Numbered from the stretch's first letter, positions 36,551 through 48,107 are shown. The stretch: DNA of 64,000 bases from Heterodera schachtii (GCA_023374025.1 SIJG01000165.1:171905-235904); one strand, 5' to 3'. Made by a program: numbers and translations. The notes: generated by a model from the letters alone, not told the origin.

Positions 36551-38280
36551 GCCTAAATTATTGGTCTTTTATTTTGTTTTTATCTCAAAATATTTAATAA
36601 TTCTTTCTTATATTTTTTATGAAGACTAATCATAATATGATTTTTCATTTTCTAATAATTACATTGACCTTTAAGTAAATGTTATTGCAATTTGCTAATA
36701 AATTAATAATAATATTTCAATTTTAAAGAATAAATCGATTTTTATGACTTTTTTGGTATAAGCAATTGTTGGTCTCGGAATTTTTTAATTTTTCGAAAAA
36801 TTGATATCTTGGGGAACCAATCTTGCACTGGCCGTTTATTTCGTTTATTGCTGGAAAGTTTATTGTTGTTTCTATTGATGTTATTTAAATGTTTTTTGTG
36901 AAAAGTTGTTTAAATTATTGAAATATTATTTATCTTGGTATGTTTTTTATAATGATGTTTTTACATCTTAGCATTAATAAAGTTCGCTTTACATTGATTA
37001 AACAATTAATTCATTTTTATGGGAACCTTTTTACAATTTTAAAATATTGTGCTCAAGTTTAGGTACGCGCGAACCCATTTGCTTCGCATCTTAAATGTTT
37101 TTCTTTTTGTTTTTTATTATTATTTACTTTAATTAATCTATGGGGGAGAGGGTTTCATAAGTACATTTCTCTATTAAATAGTTGAAAATTAATTTTTTTT
37201 TTTTTTTTTTTTCTTATGTTTTACGATAAAAAGATTATTTATTTTTATAGAAATAACGAATATTATATTTCTTCAATTTGATATGCTTATAAATATAATT
37301 TGCGATTTGATAACTTTTTTTAAGTTTAATTTTTCGACGCGTTGACTCTCAAAGTTGGCTATCATTTGACCCCTCTTAATTAGTTATAACTTTTAGTCGG
37401 GCACCGATTTAATTTCCGATGCGATTTAAAATTCTGACGTAAGAATTATTTTATAAATGTTATTTAAATTTTTCATTTTAGAGTTTACAAGTTATAAGCA
37501 GAGGAATAGTTTATCAAATATTTATTCATGAACTATTGTTACGCATTGGACCAAAAGTTTTCATAAGGAATTATTAATTTTTCATAGAATTATATTGTAA
37601 AATTTAAATAATAATAAAATTTTATGCCAAAGTCGAATATACACTTTTTTAATATAATAATAATATTAAAAAATAAAAAATAAATTAATTAAATTGATTT
37701 TAATTTTTATATATTGATTTTAAGACCAAAATAATATTTCACGTTTGAAATGTAAATAAAATTGAAATTACCTCTGAATGACTAAGACAATACAAGGTTA
37801 ATTATCATTTTTCTTTCAGCCAAACTTTAAATTTAAAAACTCTCATTTATTCTATTCGTTTCATGTTAATTAAATAATAATATTTTTACTTATAAATTTG
37901 ATTTTTGCTTGTATTTATAATTTTCTAGTTGTTTGTCTTTTAAGACAAATAATAATTGAAATATATTAAGAAAATGAAATTTAAAAAGAATTTATGTAAA
38001 AAACAAATTTTTGTATTCTTTTTCATGCCGAATTTTACAAATTAGTGGAAAAATTATTAATATTGTTTTTAAAATTTTATGTTTAATTAAAGTTTTTAAT
38101 GACGATAAATTAATTTGACACAACATATTATCTGTAACTCCTTCGTGCCCAAGATTTTAAATTCGTTTTGGCCTATTATTTTTAATCTATCACCCGTGCA
38201 TTTCTATTTTTAAATTTACTTTCATGTAATAATTACTAATGCTCTAATATATTTTTAATTGGTTATTTGAATTTTAAATG
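36551..38280. other. A+T-rich DNA
   Basis: Long open but Met-less frame at about 36733-36900 with WSRNFLIF and SCTGRLFRLLLESLLL; islet 37065-37090 (RYARTHLLRILN, both strands open); a poly-T run at about 37190-37212; 37330-37440 contains GGCTATCATTTGACCCC and TTATAACTTTTAG, resembling one foldback arm. Confidence 0.5.
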
Positions 38281-38346
38281 ATGAATAGTGACATCGTATA
38301 CATCTTGCTCCTATCATTTGTTATAGTAGCTAAAAATTATGCTTAA
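38281..38346 (+). CDS. possible first exon with a signal peptide
   Basis: ATG then MNSDIVYILLLSFVIVAKNY and A before TAA. Charged start, hydrophobic core and small residues resemble a signal peptide. The GTAGCT within it could be a donor. T-rich DNA makes such peptides easily by chance. Confidence 0.22.
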   Translation: MNSDIVYILLLSFVIVAKNYA

Positions 38347-38364
38347 TTAATTCATATTATTTGT

Positions 38365-38690
38365 ACAAAAAAATTTTGCTTATAACTTTGCTCTAAAAGA
38401 CCAAATTTTTAATCCTTGATATCATTCGACAGAAAGAAGTGTTCTTTATGAGGTTGTAAAATTTCAAAAATTTTTCTTATGTTTATAAAAAGTTATGGCC
38501 AAAAATGTTCGAAAATCAAGGTCTTTTGAGTCCATCGAGCCATAACTATTTTGAAACATAACGAAATTTTACACACAGATAGAGAACACTTAGGGCTATC
38601 GAATGATATCAAGAAATAAAAATTCTGTTGCTTTCCAACTAAGTTATAAATAATTTTTCGACAAAAATTTTCATAATGATGGTTTTTTAA
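38365..38690. mobile_element. foldback element FB2
   Basis: Imperfect inverted repeat with left core CCTTGATATCATTCGACAG and right core CTATCGAATGATATCAAG; the arms continue into poly-A/T parts on each side. No ORF. Confidence 0.8.
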
Positions 38691-39339
38691 ATAACGGCTC
38701 CGCCCGATTTGTATAGGCTTTTTAATAATAAATCTTAAGCTACTTATCGATTAATAGCTTTCAAAAATTAATACCTTTTACAAACATTCCAACAACCCTA
38801 CTTTCATAATTGAGAGGTGATTAAATGTGATAAAAAAAACATCATGGATTAATTCCATTTTAATAAAAGTGAATAAAACTTCATTTTTAATTTAATTATT
38901 ATTATATCCATTTTTAATCTTATTTTGCTTAAAATTCAATATAAAAAATGATTTCCGCATTTTTTTCACAGAATTATTCTTTATTTTTAATAATAAATAA
39001 TTTAAAACAAAAAAACTTTTATAATTTAAAAAAACTCGAAAGAATATAATTATCGAAGGTAAATAATTTTTTTAAACTTCTTAATAATTTAGAAAATTTA
39101 ATAAACGTCAAATACTTTATTCTTTATTTTTTATTCATTTATTATTAATGTACACGCAACTCCCTCAGGCCCATCCATATAAATAGACTTACATTTTCAT
39201 TTTTTTTCGTTTATTGAAGTCCATGTTATTACATGTTACATGTCAATAAATGCAACATAGACCGGTTCATCCCTAATATATGTTATGTTATATTTATTAA
39301 TTCACTTATGAATTCTACTTTGGCTTTTTTCCCAAAAAT

Positions 39340-39401
39340 CGCCGGGCCTGGTTGACGGGCCCGGGAAAATCCGGTACCCCCTGCCCGGTCCGATCTCTAA
39401 T
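39340..39401. mobile_element. end fragment of a hAT-like element
   Basis: CGCCGGGCCTGG...CCCGGTCCGATCTCTA, G+C-rich, ending CTCTA like the element at 42285-43170 (which ends CCGGGCTCTA). The other end is not visible. Confidence 0.5.
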
Positions 39402-40323
39402 ATTTACATCTCCTGATGTCATAATCAGATGCTGGCAAACTTTAAAAAATATTCAAATTATTTCTGATTTTTTCATAATATAAATTTTGCCAATTAATGT
39501 TTGGTTATTTATTTTATTTATTATTTTTTGCGAATTTTATTATTTCTGCGATTACTGAATTTATTCTTTTTCATTATCGAACTTTAATGGAAAATTTTTT
39601 ATGATTTACTTATTAATATTGTCAGAAGTTAACAATTTTAGAAGATACCAATTTTATTATACAAATTAATTTTATGTTAATTTCATTAATTTTTTATTTT
39701 TTATTATAATTCATTTGGCAAGTGACTGTTGTGTCTTACATTCGTCATTGTTTATAATGTAGACATTCAGAAAATGTTTTTTCTGAATAATTATGAATCC
39801 CTTTATATTATTTTTTACGAACATTAAAAGAAAAATTTTTCTGAATAAGTATTACATGTATTGCTTTTATTACCGAAATTCAGTTGAAAAAAATTATTTA
39901 TATTTTGTTCATTCATTCTATAGCAATGCAAATATTTTTCATTTATATGATTTTATATTTAAAATGATTTTGTTAATATTATTTCATATCATTTATTAAT
40001 AAATGGAATAATATGAATTATCAAAATACATTATTATATATTTATTTATCTTTTTTGAAAATGTTCATTGATTTTCCTATACATTCTTTAAAATATACAT
40101 TGTGAAACATATTAATTTTTATTGATAAACAATTTCTGCTTTAATATTAAGATAATTTTTTTTCATTTAGTGATTACTTATGATTTCCTTAATATTAATG
40201 TGAAATTCTTTATCTGTCTATATTTTTCTCAAGCTTTGATACGATTTTAAAATGTGCCTTTTACATTCGAAAATTTATTGATTATCCATTTATGAAATGG
40301 CTTATGGTGATAAAAATGTGTAG

Positions 40324-40393
40324 ATTCGGTAGGGTTAGATGAACTGCGGCGGTTAGTTTACGAATCTTCAATGAATAATTTGCATATTAAAAT
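40324..40393 (+). CDS. candidate exon, 70 nt
   Basis: After AATGTGTAG the frame reads SVGLDELRRLVYESSMNNLH, then IKI up to GTTTCA. One of the most protein-like islets. Same strand as the chain starting at 41854. Confidence 0.35.
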
Positions 40394-40682
40394 TAGTTTC
40401 ATAATTGTTATACTATTAAAATTTAGTATACTAATTATTGGATATTTTATTTAAATTATTTTTCCATAACATTTATTTGTCTTTACAAATTTTTCTCCTA
40501 AATATTTAAATGCAATATTATATCTTCTTTTTTATAAAAGGAAAATCTTTTAATATGTTTAATTAACTCGCCTGAACGGCGGCAAAAAGAACGCCTCCCG
40601 ATTTTGATAATCATTTTGCTTCTTTTTTTAATGATTTGTTTAAATTACCATTGTTAATTTGTACATTTTTCATATATGTTAA

Positions 40683-40859
40683 TTTTGCCGGACTGGTGAG
40701 GAGCCGTATCATAAGTATTATTATGCATCAGCATTACCTAGTTCAAGCATCGGTTCCTTACTTAATCATGGATTTATAGAACAAATATTAAAAATAATCA
40801 ATGATTCTATTTTTAACTTTTTTATTGATTTATTATATTTATTTTTTGTGATTATCTAA
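40683..40859 (+). CDS. candidate exon, 58 open codons
   Basis: Open between TAA codons with no ATG; the first part reads CRTGEEPYHKYYYASALPSS then SIGSLLNHGFIEQ, after which composition falls to background. An acceptor could be GGTGAG at 40695-40700. Unknown family. It may precede the 41854 chain. Confidence 0.35.
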   Translation, partial: FCRTGEEPYHKYYYASALPSSSIGSLLNHGFIEQILKIINDSIFNFFIDLLYLFFVII

Positions 40860-41559
40860 AAATTTTTATTTAAGTATAATAAATTTTGTTTTATTCTCTT
40901 AGTTTGAACTAATATCAAATCGCGTTATGTGATTTAAAATATTGCTTTTATATATTCAATTTACGCTTGATAATAAAAAAATTTTTTTAATGGTTTATAT
41001 TGAACATTTATGTTAAACTAAAATTTTTGTATTTATAATTTGCTTTTATCTTAATTAGTATTTAATATAATTTTTGCATTTATTTTGATTTTAAATTATT
41101 TCCTAAACCATTTGTTTATCACACAAACTCATTAATTTGAAATATATAACATATGTTTCATGATTTATAGTCACATTATTTTGTTTATTATATAAAGAAT
41201 TTTTACGCACCCGTTAGTTTAGGTTTATATTTTTATATATAATTTTTTAGTTTACTTTAATTGTATTATAATTCAAAACATTTATTTGTGAGCTGTCTTA
41301 AATTTTTGGATTTTGAAAAATTTTTATTTATGAATTTTTAAAATATAATAACATTAATTTTTAGCGAAATATTATTTTAATTTCTTATTATTTAAGCAAT
41401 TTAGATTTATGTATTATCAATAATTTCACAAGATAAAATAAAAATTTAGTATTGATCATTATTTGTACAATGCATTTATATCTTTTACTTTTTTTTATTA
41501 CATAGTTTCGACATTTTCACGAGCTAAAAATTTTCCACGCTGACTCGTTCAGTCCTAAT

Positions 41560-41589
41560 AGCATTTTTATTTTCAATGTAAAAAATGCT
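41560..41589 (+). ncRNA. hairpin shared with 47395-47429
   Basis: AGCATTTTT pairs with AAAAATGCT around a loop containing TTTCAATG. The second copy keeps the loop and flanks but has a stem of different sequence that still pairs perfectly (GCATTATTT/AAATAATGC). That suggests, but does not prove, a structured RNA. Confidence 0.3.
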
Positions 41590-41853
41590 CCGCTTGCATT
41601 TTCTTATTCTTACATATAAAAAATTATTATATTTTTTCAACCTTTTTTTACTCAAAATCTCTATTATATTTTGTCGTTTCAGCATGCTTTCTTGGATTTA
41701 TAAAGATTTCTTTTTCTTATTTCCATTTTAATGAGTAATTTTCAGATTTGAATTTTTTTGTTTGTATTATTTATAATTATTTTAATTATTGTATTCTTTT
41801 GGTTATTGTATTTTTTTATTATTCCATTCCTGTAATAAATTCATATTCTTTAG

Positions 41854-41899
41854 GATTATCTCCAGCATAGCCACTTTTTATCGCTCGAAAAGAGCTTGG
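41854..41899 (+). CDS. candidate exon 1 of a phase-consistent chain
   Basis: Acceptor ATATTCTTTAG, reads DYLQHSHFLSLEKSL plus one base, donor G|GTTTTT. The next candidate begins with two bases that complete a codon (A), so the chain stays open. Helical, possibly coiled coil. Function unknown. Confidence 0.4.
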
Positions 41900-42047
41900 G
41901 TTTTTTAATTATTAGTTTTAGATTTAATTATACATTGAAAAACATATATTTTCTAAGGTTTATCTATTTTATCATTTAATATCTAGTTTTTTACGTGGTG
42001 TAATATTATTTTTAAAGAATTTTCAAGCTTATTCATTCTATCGGCAG

Positions 42048-42075
42048 CTAGACAATCACTAAAGCAACAGGGCCG
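42048..42075 (+). CDS. candidate exon 2 of the chain
   Basis: Acceptor TCTATCGGCAG, donor GTGAAA. Reads RQSLKQQG plus two bases; in phase with 41854-41899 and 43277-43307. Confidence 0.38.
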
Positions 42076-42284
42076 GTGAAAATTTTAAAAGGATTATGTT
42101 TTTCTTTTTTTAAATAATTTTTAATTTTAATAGATTTTTTGATACAATAAATTCTTTTTTAGTTTTTTTAAAATTTTGTTATTACGCATTTACTCTTTTT
42201 GTTAAATTTCATCAATAATTTCCATTTTTTTAGATTTGTTAAACTTAATAATAATATTTTTTCAAGTTTTTTAAGTGTGTATTT

Positions 42285-43170
42285 TAGAGCCCGGACGGGC
42301 CCGGGGGCCCGGCGGACTTTTACCGGGCGGCCCGGTCCCGGTCCCGTTTTTTTTTGAAAAAAACGGGCCCGGGACGCTCGGTAAAACGGGCTTTTTTTGA
42401 CCGGGCGGCCCTACGGGTCAAATTGTCTAAGCCCGGTCCCGGGACCGGTCAATTTGACCGGGCTAAAACGGGCTTAAATTTCGCCAGCCAAACTGCCCAA
42501 AATTTGAAAAAATTAAAAATTATTTTTGGCGAAATGTCTTTAATTCAAAATTTTCAAAGTAGAACTTTGGATTTTGAAAATTTCGGGCAATTTCAACTGT
42601 TAAAAAGACCCCAAAATCCACACGAAGTTGAGTAACATTTTATAACTTTTTTACCAAAAAAAAATTTCTAAATTTTTCAACAAATTTTCTTAATAAATTT
42701 CATTAAAAGTCAATATTTTTCCTTAGCGTCGCCTAGTACAAAAAGCTAAATTTTTTTCTGAAAAAGTTAGCTCAAAATAGCAAAATTTGGTCATTTTCTG
42801 GTGTTAATCTGTTAACAAATCATACACAAATTTTCAAAATTTCCCCCGACGGTGCCTATCGGCACCGCCGGACACCCCCCCCCTGACCCCGATTTTTTTT
42901 TTGAAAAAATGCGCCGTAAAAAAGACTTTTATAAAGCAATAAAGGTCCATTTACATAGCTTTACATAGCTTGGGATAATTCTAAGCTAAAATAAAAGACT
43001 TTGAAAATTTTTTCGAAGTTTTTATTCAAAATTCAAAAAATTTTGAAAAAGCCCGGTCCCGTACGGGCGCCCGGTAAAACGGGCTTTTTTGAACGGGCAG
43101 CCCGTACGGGGCCAATTGTCTAAGCCCGGTCCCGGTCCCGTTCTCGGTACTTTCAAAATTCCGGGCTCTA
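42285..43170. mobile_element. non-autonomous hAT-type element, complete (886 bp)
   Basis: Begins TAGAGCCCGGA and ends TCCGGGCTCTA. Flanked by the 8-bp direct repeat GTGTATTT (42277-42284 and 43171-43178), as expected for hAT. Inner parts carry CCCGGTCCCGGT blocks at both ends, the shared motif GGTGCCTATCGGCACCGCCGG near 42851-42871, and no transposase. It sits in the intron between two candidate exons. Confidence 0.88.
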
Positions 43171-43276
43171 GTGTATTTTATTAGATTATTTTTTGTTATA
43201 TTAATTAATTTTAAAACTTGCTCTATTTATCGCCTATAATTTTGGTATTTTTATACTTCAATTTGAATTCTGAAAG

Positions 43277-43307
43277 TGAATTCTTGGAACAAACTAGTCT
43301 TCTAATG
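43277..43307 (+). CDS. candidate exon 3 of the chain
   Basis: Acceptor AATTCTGAAAG, donor GTTTTT. One base completes R, then EFLEQTSLLM. The three exons give a continuous helical segment. The intron before it would carry the hAT element. Confidence 0.33.
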
Positions 43308-43343
43308 GTTTTTACCGTGGTGAGCCGAAGCGAAAAAAGTATG

Positions 43344-44331
43344 AGTGTGGGGTGATCGGAGGGGGCGGGTCATTTCAGTACGTAATAGTTATTCTAATGA
43401 TTAATTAATTATTTAAATTTATAATTGAATAATAAGCTAATAATAATAAATATACTTGTCCTCTATTTCAGTTTACTCGACCATAAAAAAATGACACGAC
43501 CATAGAATAATTTGACAAATTTCATGCACCATAACTTTTTCAAGAAGCATCCTAATTAAACATTCTTGATATCATTTGATAGCCCTAAGTGCCTTTATTT
43601 ACCTGTAAATTTTCAAAAAATTTCGTTGAATTTCAAAAAAAATACTGGTCAAAAGTTTTACTAAATTAATTTCTGAAATTTAAAAGCCACAACTTTTTTA
43701 AAACCCAACGAAATTTTTTGAAATTTTACATTTTTAAATAGAGAACACTTAGGGCTATCAAAAGTTACCAAGATTGTTTAATTTGGATGCTTCTACAAAA
43801 AGTTATGGCGCTGATCAAAAATTGATCATTTTGGTGGTGATCAATTATTCAACCAAGCATAACGTTCTATATACAAATCGTAGAATCATAATTACAAAAG
43901 CAATTAGGTAGCAAATTTTGTGCTCTTTCCAGTGGGCTTGCCCATTTTCTTTAGAAAAAATTTCCCAGCCCCCAGGGATTTCGAGAATTTCCCCAATTTT
44001 CAGTGTATTTTGGGTGTCCCGATCACTAGGAAGGAGTGATCTGATCAAGTTGGTGTAAGAGACTTTTTTGATCAGCGCCAAAATATGCAAGCATGAATTA
44101 TTTCAAGTTTTTAAATGAACTATAAGATAGTTTCTCAGATTTGAGTCAAGATTTTTTTGGGGCACTGTATTTCTCTCACAAAAATGTAATTTATTTAAGA
44201 AATATTAAAAAATAAATCGAATTATAATTAAAGTAAGCAAATCTAATTAATAATTAAATAATGATATTATTAATTAATTAAAATCATTATTCGGTACTGA
44301 AATGACCCGCCCCCTCCGATCACCCCACACT
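43344..44331. mobile_element. foldback element FB3 with 38-bp perfect terminal repeats
   Basis: 43344-43381 is the exact reverse complement of 44294-44331 (starts AGTGTGGGGTGATCGGAGGG). Outside this, both sides keep CCGAAGCGAA/TTCGCTTCGG, so the inverted repeat may be longer but imperfect. The inside has a second inverted pair carrying TTGATATCATTTGATAGCCC and GGGCTATCAAAAGTTACCAA. No transposase. The large duplication starts at 44332. Confidence 0.88.
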
Positions 44332-45772
44332 TTCGCTTCGGCATAGCACCGGTTTTTACAGTTTAAACCCATTTTTTATAATTTAGAACTTTTTTAAAAA
44401 TATGCCTTAAAAACTGCAAAAATGCCTTTTAACCTTTAAAGAAATGCCAAAAATTGTATATGCAATTTCGACAAACTAAATTATTTTAACTTAAATAATT
44501 TCTAAAAGTTCTTACAAAAATTAAAAGTTTTTCGATTTTTAATGGTGTATTTTCTTAAATACTAAAAAGTAGATCCTTAGATGTTTATTTTTCGCTTTTT
44601 TTTTTTTGCTTTTTCTTAAAATTTCCAAAAGAAGCTTTAAATTCATAATTTGACTGCCACCAATGGTTCTATTTTTTGTTATGAGTTTTTTTATTGATTT
44701 ATTATATTCATTTATTTCTCATAAATTATTAGTAAATTCTGTATTAATTATTTTAGTCCAAATGATACATAATAAAAAAAGTGTAGAATTAAAACATTTT
44801 TATATTTGATTTAATTTAATCATGAGAATAATAATTTGAAAAATATTTTTCAATTCTTGTTTTTTAACTAGGCAAACAAGTAAACTAAATTTAGCATATT
44901 TAGGTCTTGATCATTTATTAAAATAATATAATCTAAGTTTTTCTTTAAGTATATTAATAATTTTCTGTTTTCTTTGTTCTCAAATATGCAAAGTTTACAA
45001 AAATAAATTCTTTTATATCTCATTAATTAATTAATTTGCTTATTTTCTTTTAATGTATCGTTTTATTGCGTGCTGATGCTTTATTAAAACTATTTTATGG
45101 ATTTTATATAAATTAATAAAATAAATTTTACATTAAGCATTTATAATTTTAATGTGCTTGTTTCAAATGTCTGTCACTCTTTTTGTTTAAAAAATTGAAA
45201 TTTTTGCTAATTATAATAAAATGTTCAGATAAACAGAATACTTACAAACAGTGTTCTTGAATGTACAAGTGTGCTTTTTAATTTTTTTTTTTTTTATTAT
45301 ATTTTAGCAAAAAATTTATTTTTTATTTATTTATATTAATTAATATTTCTGTTTTGTGTTTAGTTTAATGAATTTCATTCATTTGGATTATAGATAAAAT
45401 ATTATTTCTAAATAGTAGAGTATCTAAATTATATTATTGGATTTTTTTGTAAAAATTTAATATTAATATATAAAAATTCTTCTATGTTTACCCAGTAATT
45501 TCATTAACAAATAATTAAATTAATTTGGCTTAACCTTTTAATATTTTATTTCTAGCTATTTAGTGAATTAGAATATTTATTCATATACATTATTATTATT
45601 AATTTTTGGCTATCAAACAACTATTTTGCTAATTATTTTTGTGAAAATTATTATTATTTTGCGATTTTGCCTGGGGTTTCTCGATACACTCGTTATTTAG
45701 GTTTTCAATTAAATAGATATTAATTATTATTATTGTTGGATATATTATTATAAAATTACATTTGTTCTCGAG

Positions 45773-45868
45773 TCATGGGTCAATATTCGATGCTGATACG
45801 TCCATGTGGAAGGCTCAACAGCGCCCGATCCCAGTTTCTCTTACGAACAAGGCATTCTCCGAATTATT
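45773..45868 (+). CDS. candidate exon, 96 nt (also at 60206-60301)
   Basis: Acceptor TTGTTCTCGAG, donor GTAATT. The frame in phase 2 reads GSIFDADTSMWKAQQRPIPV then SLTNKAFSEL. A second frame from the ATG at 45775 is also open, but less protein-like. Present in both copies of the large duplication. Confidence 0.4.
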
Positions 45869-46210
45869 GTAATTTTTTAAAATTATGTTATTTAATTATC
45901 ATAAAATATTTAGCATAGTTTTTTCAAAGAAATATTTATATTTCCAGGTTTTAAATATATTTTTTCATGGATTTATATGTGAGCATTCATTGCTTTTTTT
46001 CGTTATAAAAAAAGATATTCTTAAATTGGGTAATTAAATGCATAACCTAAAAAAATTGCATTTGTCAGATTTTATTTTATATTAAACTAATTTTAATTAT
46101 AATTGTTGCTGAATTTTATTTAAATATGCAGCGAATAAATTTTTTATTTCTTTCATAAAAACTTGTAAAAATTAAAAATATTTCTGCTTCGAATTTGATT
46201 TAAGTAATAG

Positions 46211-46239
46211 TATTCAATTTTGGGATATGTCGTGGGAAA
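46211..46239 (+). CDS. candidate short exon (also at 60643-60671)
   Basis: After AAGTAATAG reads YSILGYVVGK to donor GTGCAC, or further as CTPLNYL. Weak. Confidence 0.2.
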
Positions 46240-46356
46240 GTGCACGCCTTTAAATTATTTAATAAAAATAAAATTTGTAATATTTTACTATTATCAAATT
46301 TTATATAATATTAAATATAAATTATTTATGCGTAATAAATTATAATTTATCCTCTT

Positions 46357-46655
46357 AAAACGACAAAATCCCGCCTCAGCCAAAAACGACAAAATCCCGC
46401 CTCAGCCAAAAACGACAAAATCCTGCCTCAGCCAAAAACGACAAAATCCCGCCCCGACAAAAACGACAAAATCCCGCCCCGACAAAATCCCGCCTCAGCC
46501 AAAAACGACAAAATCCCGCCCCGACAAAAACGACAAAATCCCGCCCCGACAAAATCCCGCCTCAGCCAAAAACGACAAAATCCCGCCCCGACAAAAACGA
46601 CAAAATCCCGCCCCGACAAAATCCCGCCTCAGCCAAAAACGACAAAATCCCGACT
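46357..46655. repeat. minisatellite, 25/24-bp units (also at 60789-61087)
   Basis: Alternating units built on AAAACGACAAAATCCCGCC followed by TCAGCC or CCGAC. Longer period groups repeat about every 66 bp. The 63-codon minus-strand ORF in it (repeats of GRDFVVF) is a by-product. Confidence 0.97.
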
Positions 46656-46719
46656 AAAAACACCGACTGTTACAAAACGATAACAAATCGCAAATCCAAC
46701 GTGTAAAAAATTTCCTTAG

Positions 46720-46755
46720 CTTTCTGATAGCCAATCAGTTAAAGAAAATAGTTAA
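46720..46755 (+). CDS. candidate short terminal exon
   Basis: Acceptor AATTTCCTTAG, then LSDSQSVKENS and TAA. Follows the minisatellite. Also in copy 2. Confidence 0.22.
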   Translation, partial: LSDSQSVKENS

Positions 46756-47045
46756 AATTAAATACGTAGAATTTTATTTTCCGTAATTTTTCCAAATGTT
46801 TTTTTGCTAAATAAATTTTATATTTTGTGAATTGTACAAATTAAAAGAAATGGTATTGTAATTTATATGGTATTCCTGTTCTTTAAGGTTTTTTCTTCTG
46901 CATTTGTGATTATTAAGTTCTTTTAAAATCTAATCGTTTAACAAATATTAAAGATTAATTATTTATGGAAGATTCATTTTTAAATACATATTTTAAAGTA
47001 TTTATTATTAATAATTGTATTTTGTCATTCTATACTTCATTTTAG

Positions 47046-47146
47046 TGGCGTTAAGATATTCAAAATGGGAATATCTTTCTTCCTGTACACTTTGCGCTCA
47101 TGTTGCATGTAACGCTATATGGAAACCCATCATTTTTTGCATATAA
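47046..47146 (+). CDS. candidate terminal exon, Cys-containing (also in copy 2)
   Basis: Acceptor ACTTCATTTTAG. The frame reads ALRYSKWEYLSSCTLCAHVA then CNAIWKPIIFCI and TAA. Good composition over 32 codons; a CX2CX3C pattern is seen. Another frame has MGISFFLYTLRSCCM. Not assigned. Confidence 0.35.
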
Positions 47147-47305
47147 TTTTTATAACAAATTAGTCTTGCCTTGTTCTATCTGTTTTCTTTTTTAACAATT
47201 TCTGATTTTATTTTCGGAATTGTGATGAATAATTTATTTTTTTAAAGTCATTTTTGTCAAAATTTTGTTTGCATTTTTTCATTAATATTATTTAAAACAT
47301 TTTAG

Positions 47306-47341
47306 GCCACCTGGGAATTTTTTAATTTACGTACTTTATAA
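47306..47341 (+). CDS. candidate short exon
   Basis: Acceptor AAAACATTTTAG; reads ATWEFFNL to a possible donor GTACTT, or to TAA as ATWEFFNLRTL. Also in copy 2. Confidence 0.22.
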   Translation, partial: ATWEFFNLRTL

Positions 47342-47394
47342 ATAGATGCATATTTTCATGTAAAAAAACTTCCCACGCTGAGTTTTCATACGGC

Positions 47395-47429
47395 GCATTA
47401 TTTTTATTTTTCAATGTAAGAAATAATGC
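47395..47429 (+). ncRNA. hairpin related to 41560-41589 (also in copy 2)
   Basis: GCATTATTT pairs perfectly with AAATAATGC; the loop contains TTTTTCAATG. Flanks CCCACGCTGA and CCGCCTGCATTTTC are shared with the copy at 41.5 kb. Confidence 0.3.
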
Positions 47430-48026
47430 TCCGCCTGCATTTTCTTAGCACTTTTTTTATTGTTTTATTATATTGGTTTTTAGTTCTTTCCTAAGGATAA
47501 AATATTTGTTAAGGAATTTTTATATTTAAAATATTCAACACATATAAATTAAAACAAATATAAATAATTTGTATTTTAATTTTATGGTTATTTTATATTA
47601 TATGAAAATTTTTTTCTTCATTTAGTTAGTTATTTATTAATTGAAAAAAAAAATTAATATTTAACATCAATTCCTCAGCTTGACATTCTGAGATTTTTGA
47701 ATCATGTGGAATGGCAAATTTAGCTGAACGCCTTAAAATGAATTATTTATTTATTTTATAGCGAAAACACACAAAAAAACAATTATTAACGGTAAAAAAA
47801 ACTAAATAAGCATGATAAATCTATGCATAAATTAATTATAAATAAATATTTTCGGCGTTTTGTCTAAAATGAATTTTTATTATACTAATAGGCATTTTTT
47901 TTACCATTTTTATTTTAATAAAGCGAAAAAAGCACAAGATAAATATAAATCCAGCAAAATTAATTCTTTTTTTGTTACATTTTAAAAATGTAATATATGT
48001 TTTTTCATTTGTATTTTTAACAATAA

Positions 48027-48107
48027 ATGAGGCTTGCCTTGTCCCAAATATTTACTTTTTTAATAATTATTGATTTTATTTTCGGAAATTTGATGTTGTA
48101 TTTTTAA
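48027..48107 (+). CDS. 26-codon hydrophobic ORF (also in copy 2)
   Basis: MRLALSQIFTFLIIIDFIF then GNLMLYF and stop. A diverged relative at 47168-47250 keeps LAL, FLTISDFIFG and M in the same frame but has no ATG. Could be a small membrane peptide, a signal-peptide exon, or chance. Confidence 0.18.
   Translation: MRLALSQIFTFLIIIDFIFGNLMLYF

Noticed and set aside
42354..42635. 93-codon ORF
   Set aside because: Falls inside the hAT MITE and is explained by its GGGCCCGGG blocks.
2136..44300. Clustered piRNA loci as an explanation of islets
   Set aside because: I did not see the CTGTTTCA-type upstream motif recurring near islets.
46428..46619. 63-codon ORF of repeated GRDFVVF (and the copy at 60860-61051)
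   Set aside because: It is a translation of the minisatellite; unit length gives an open frame without selection.
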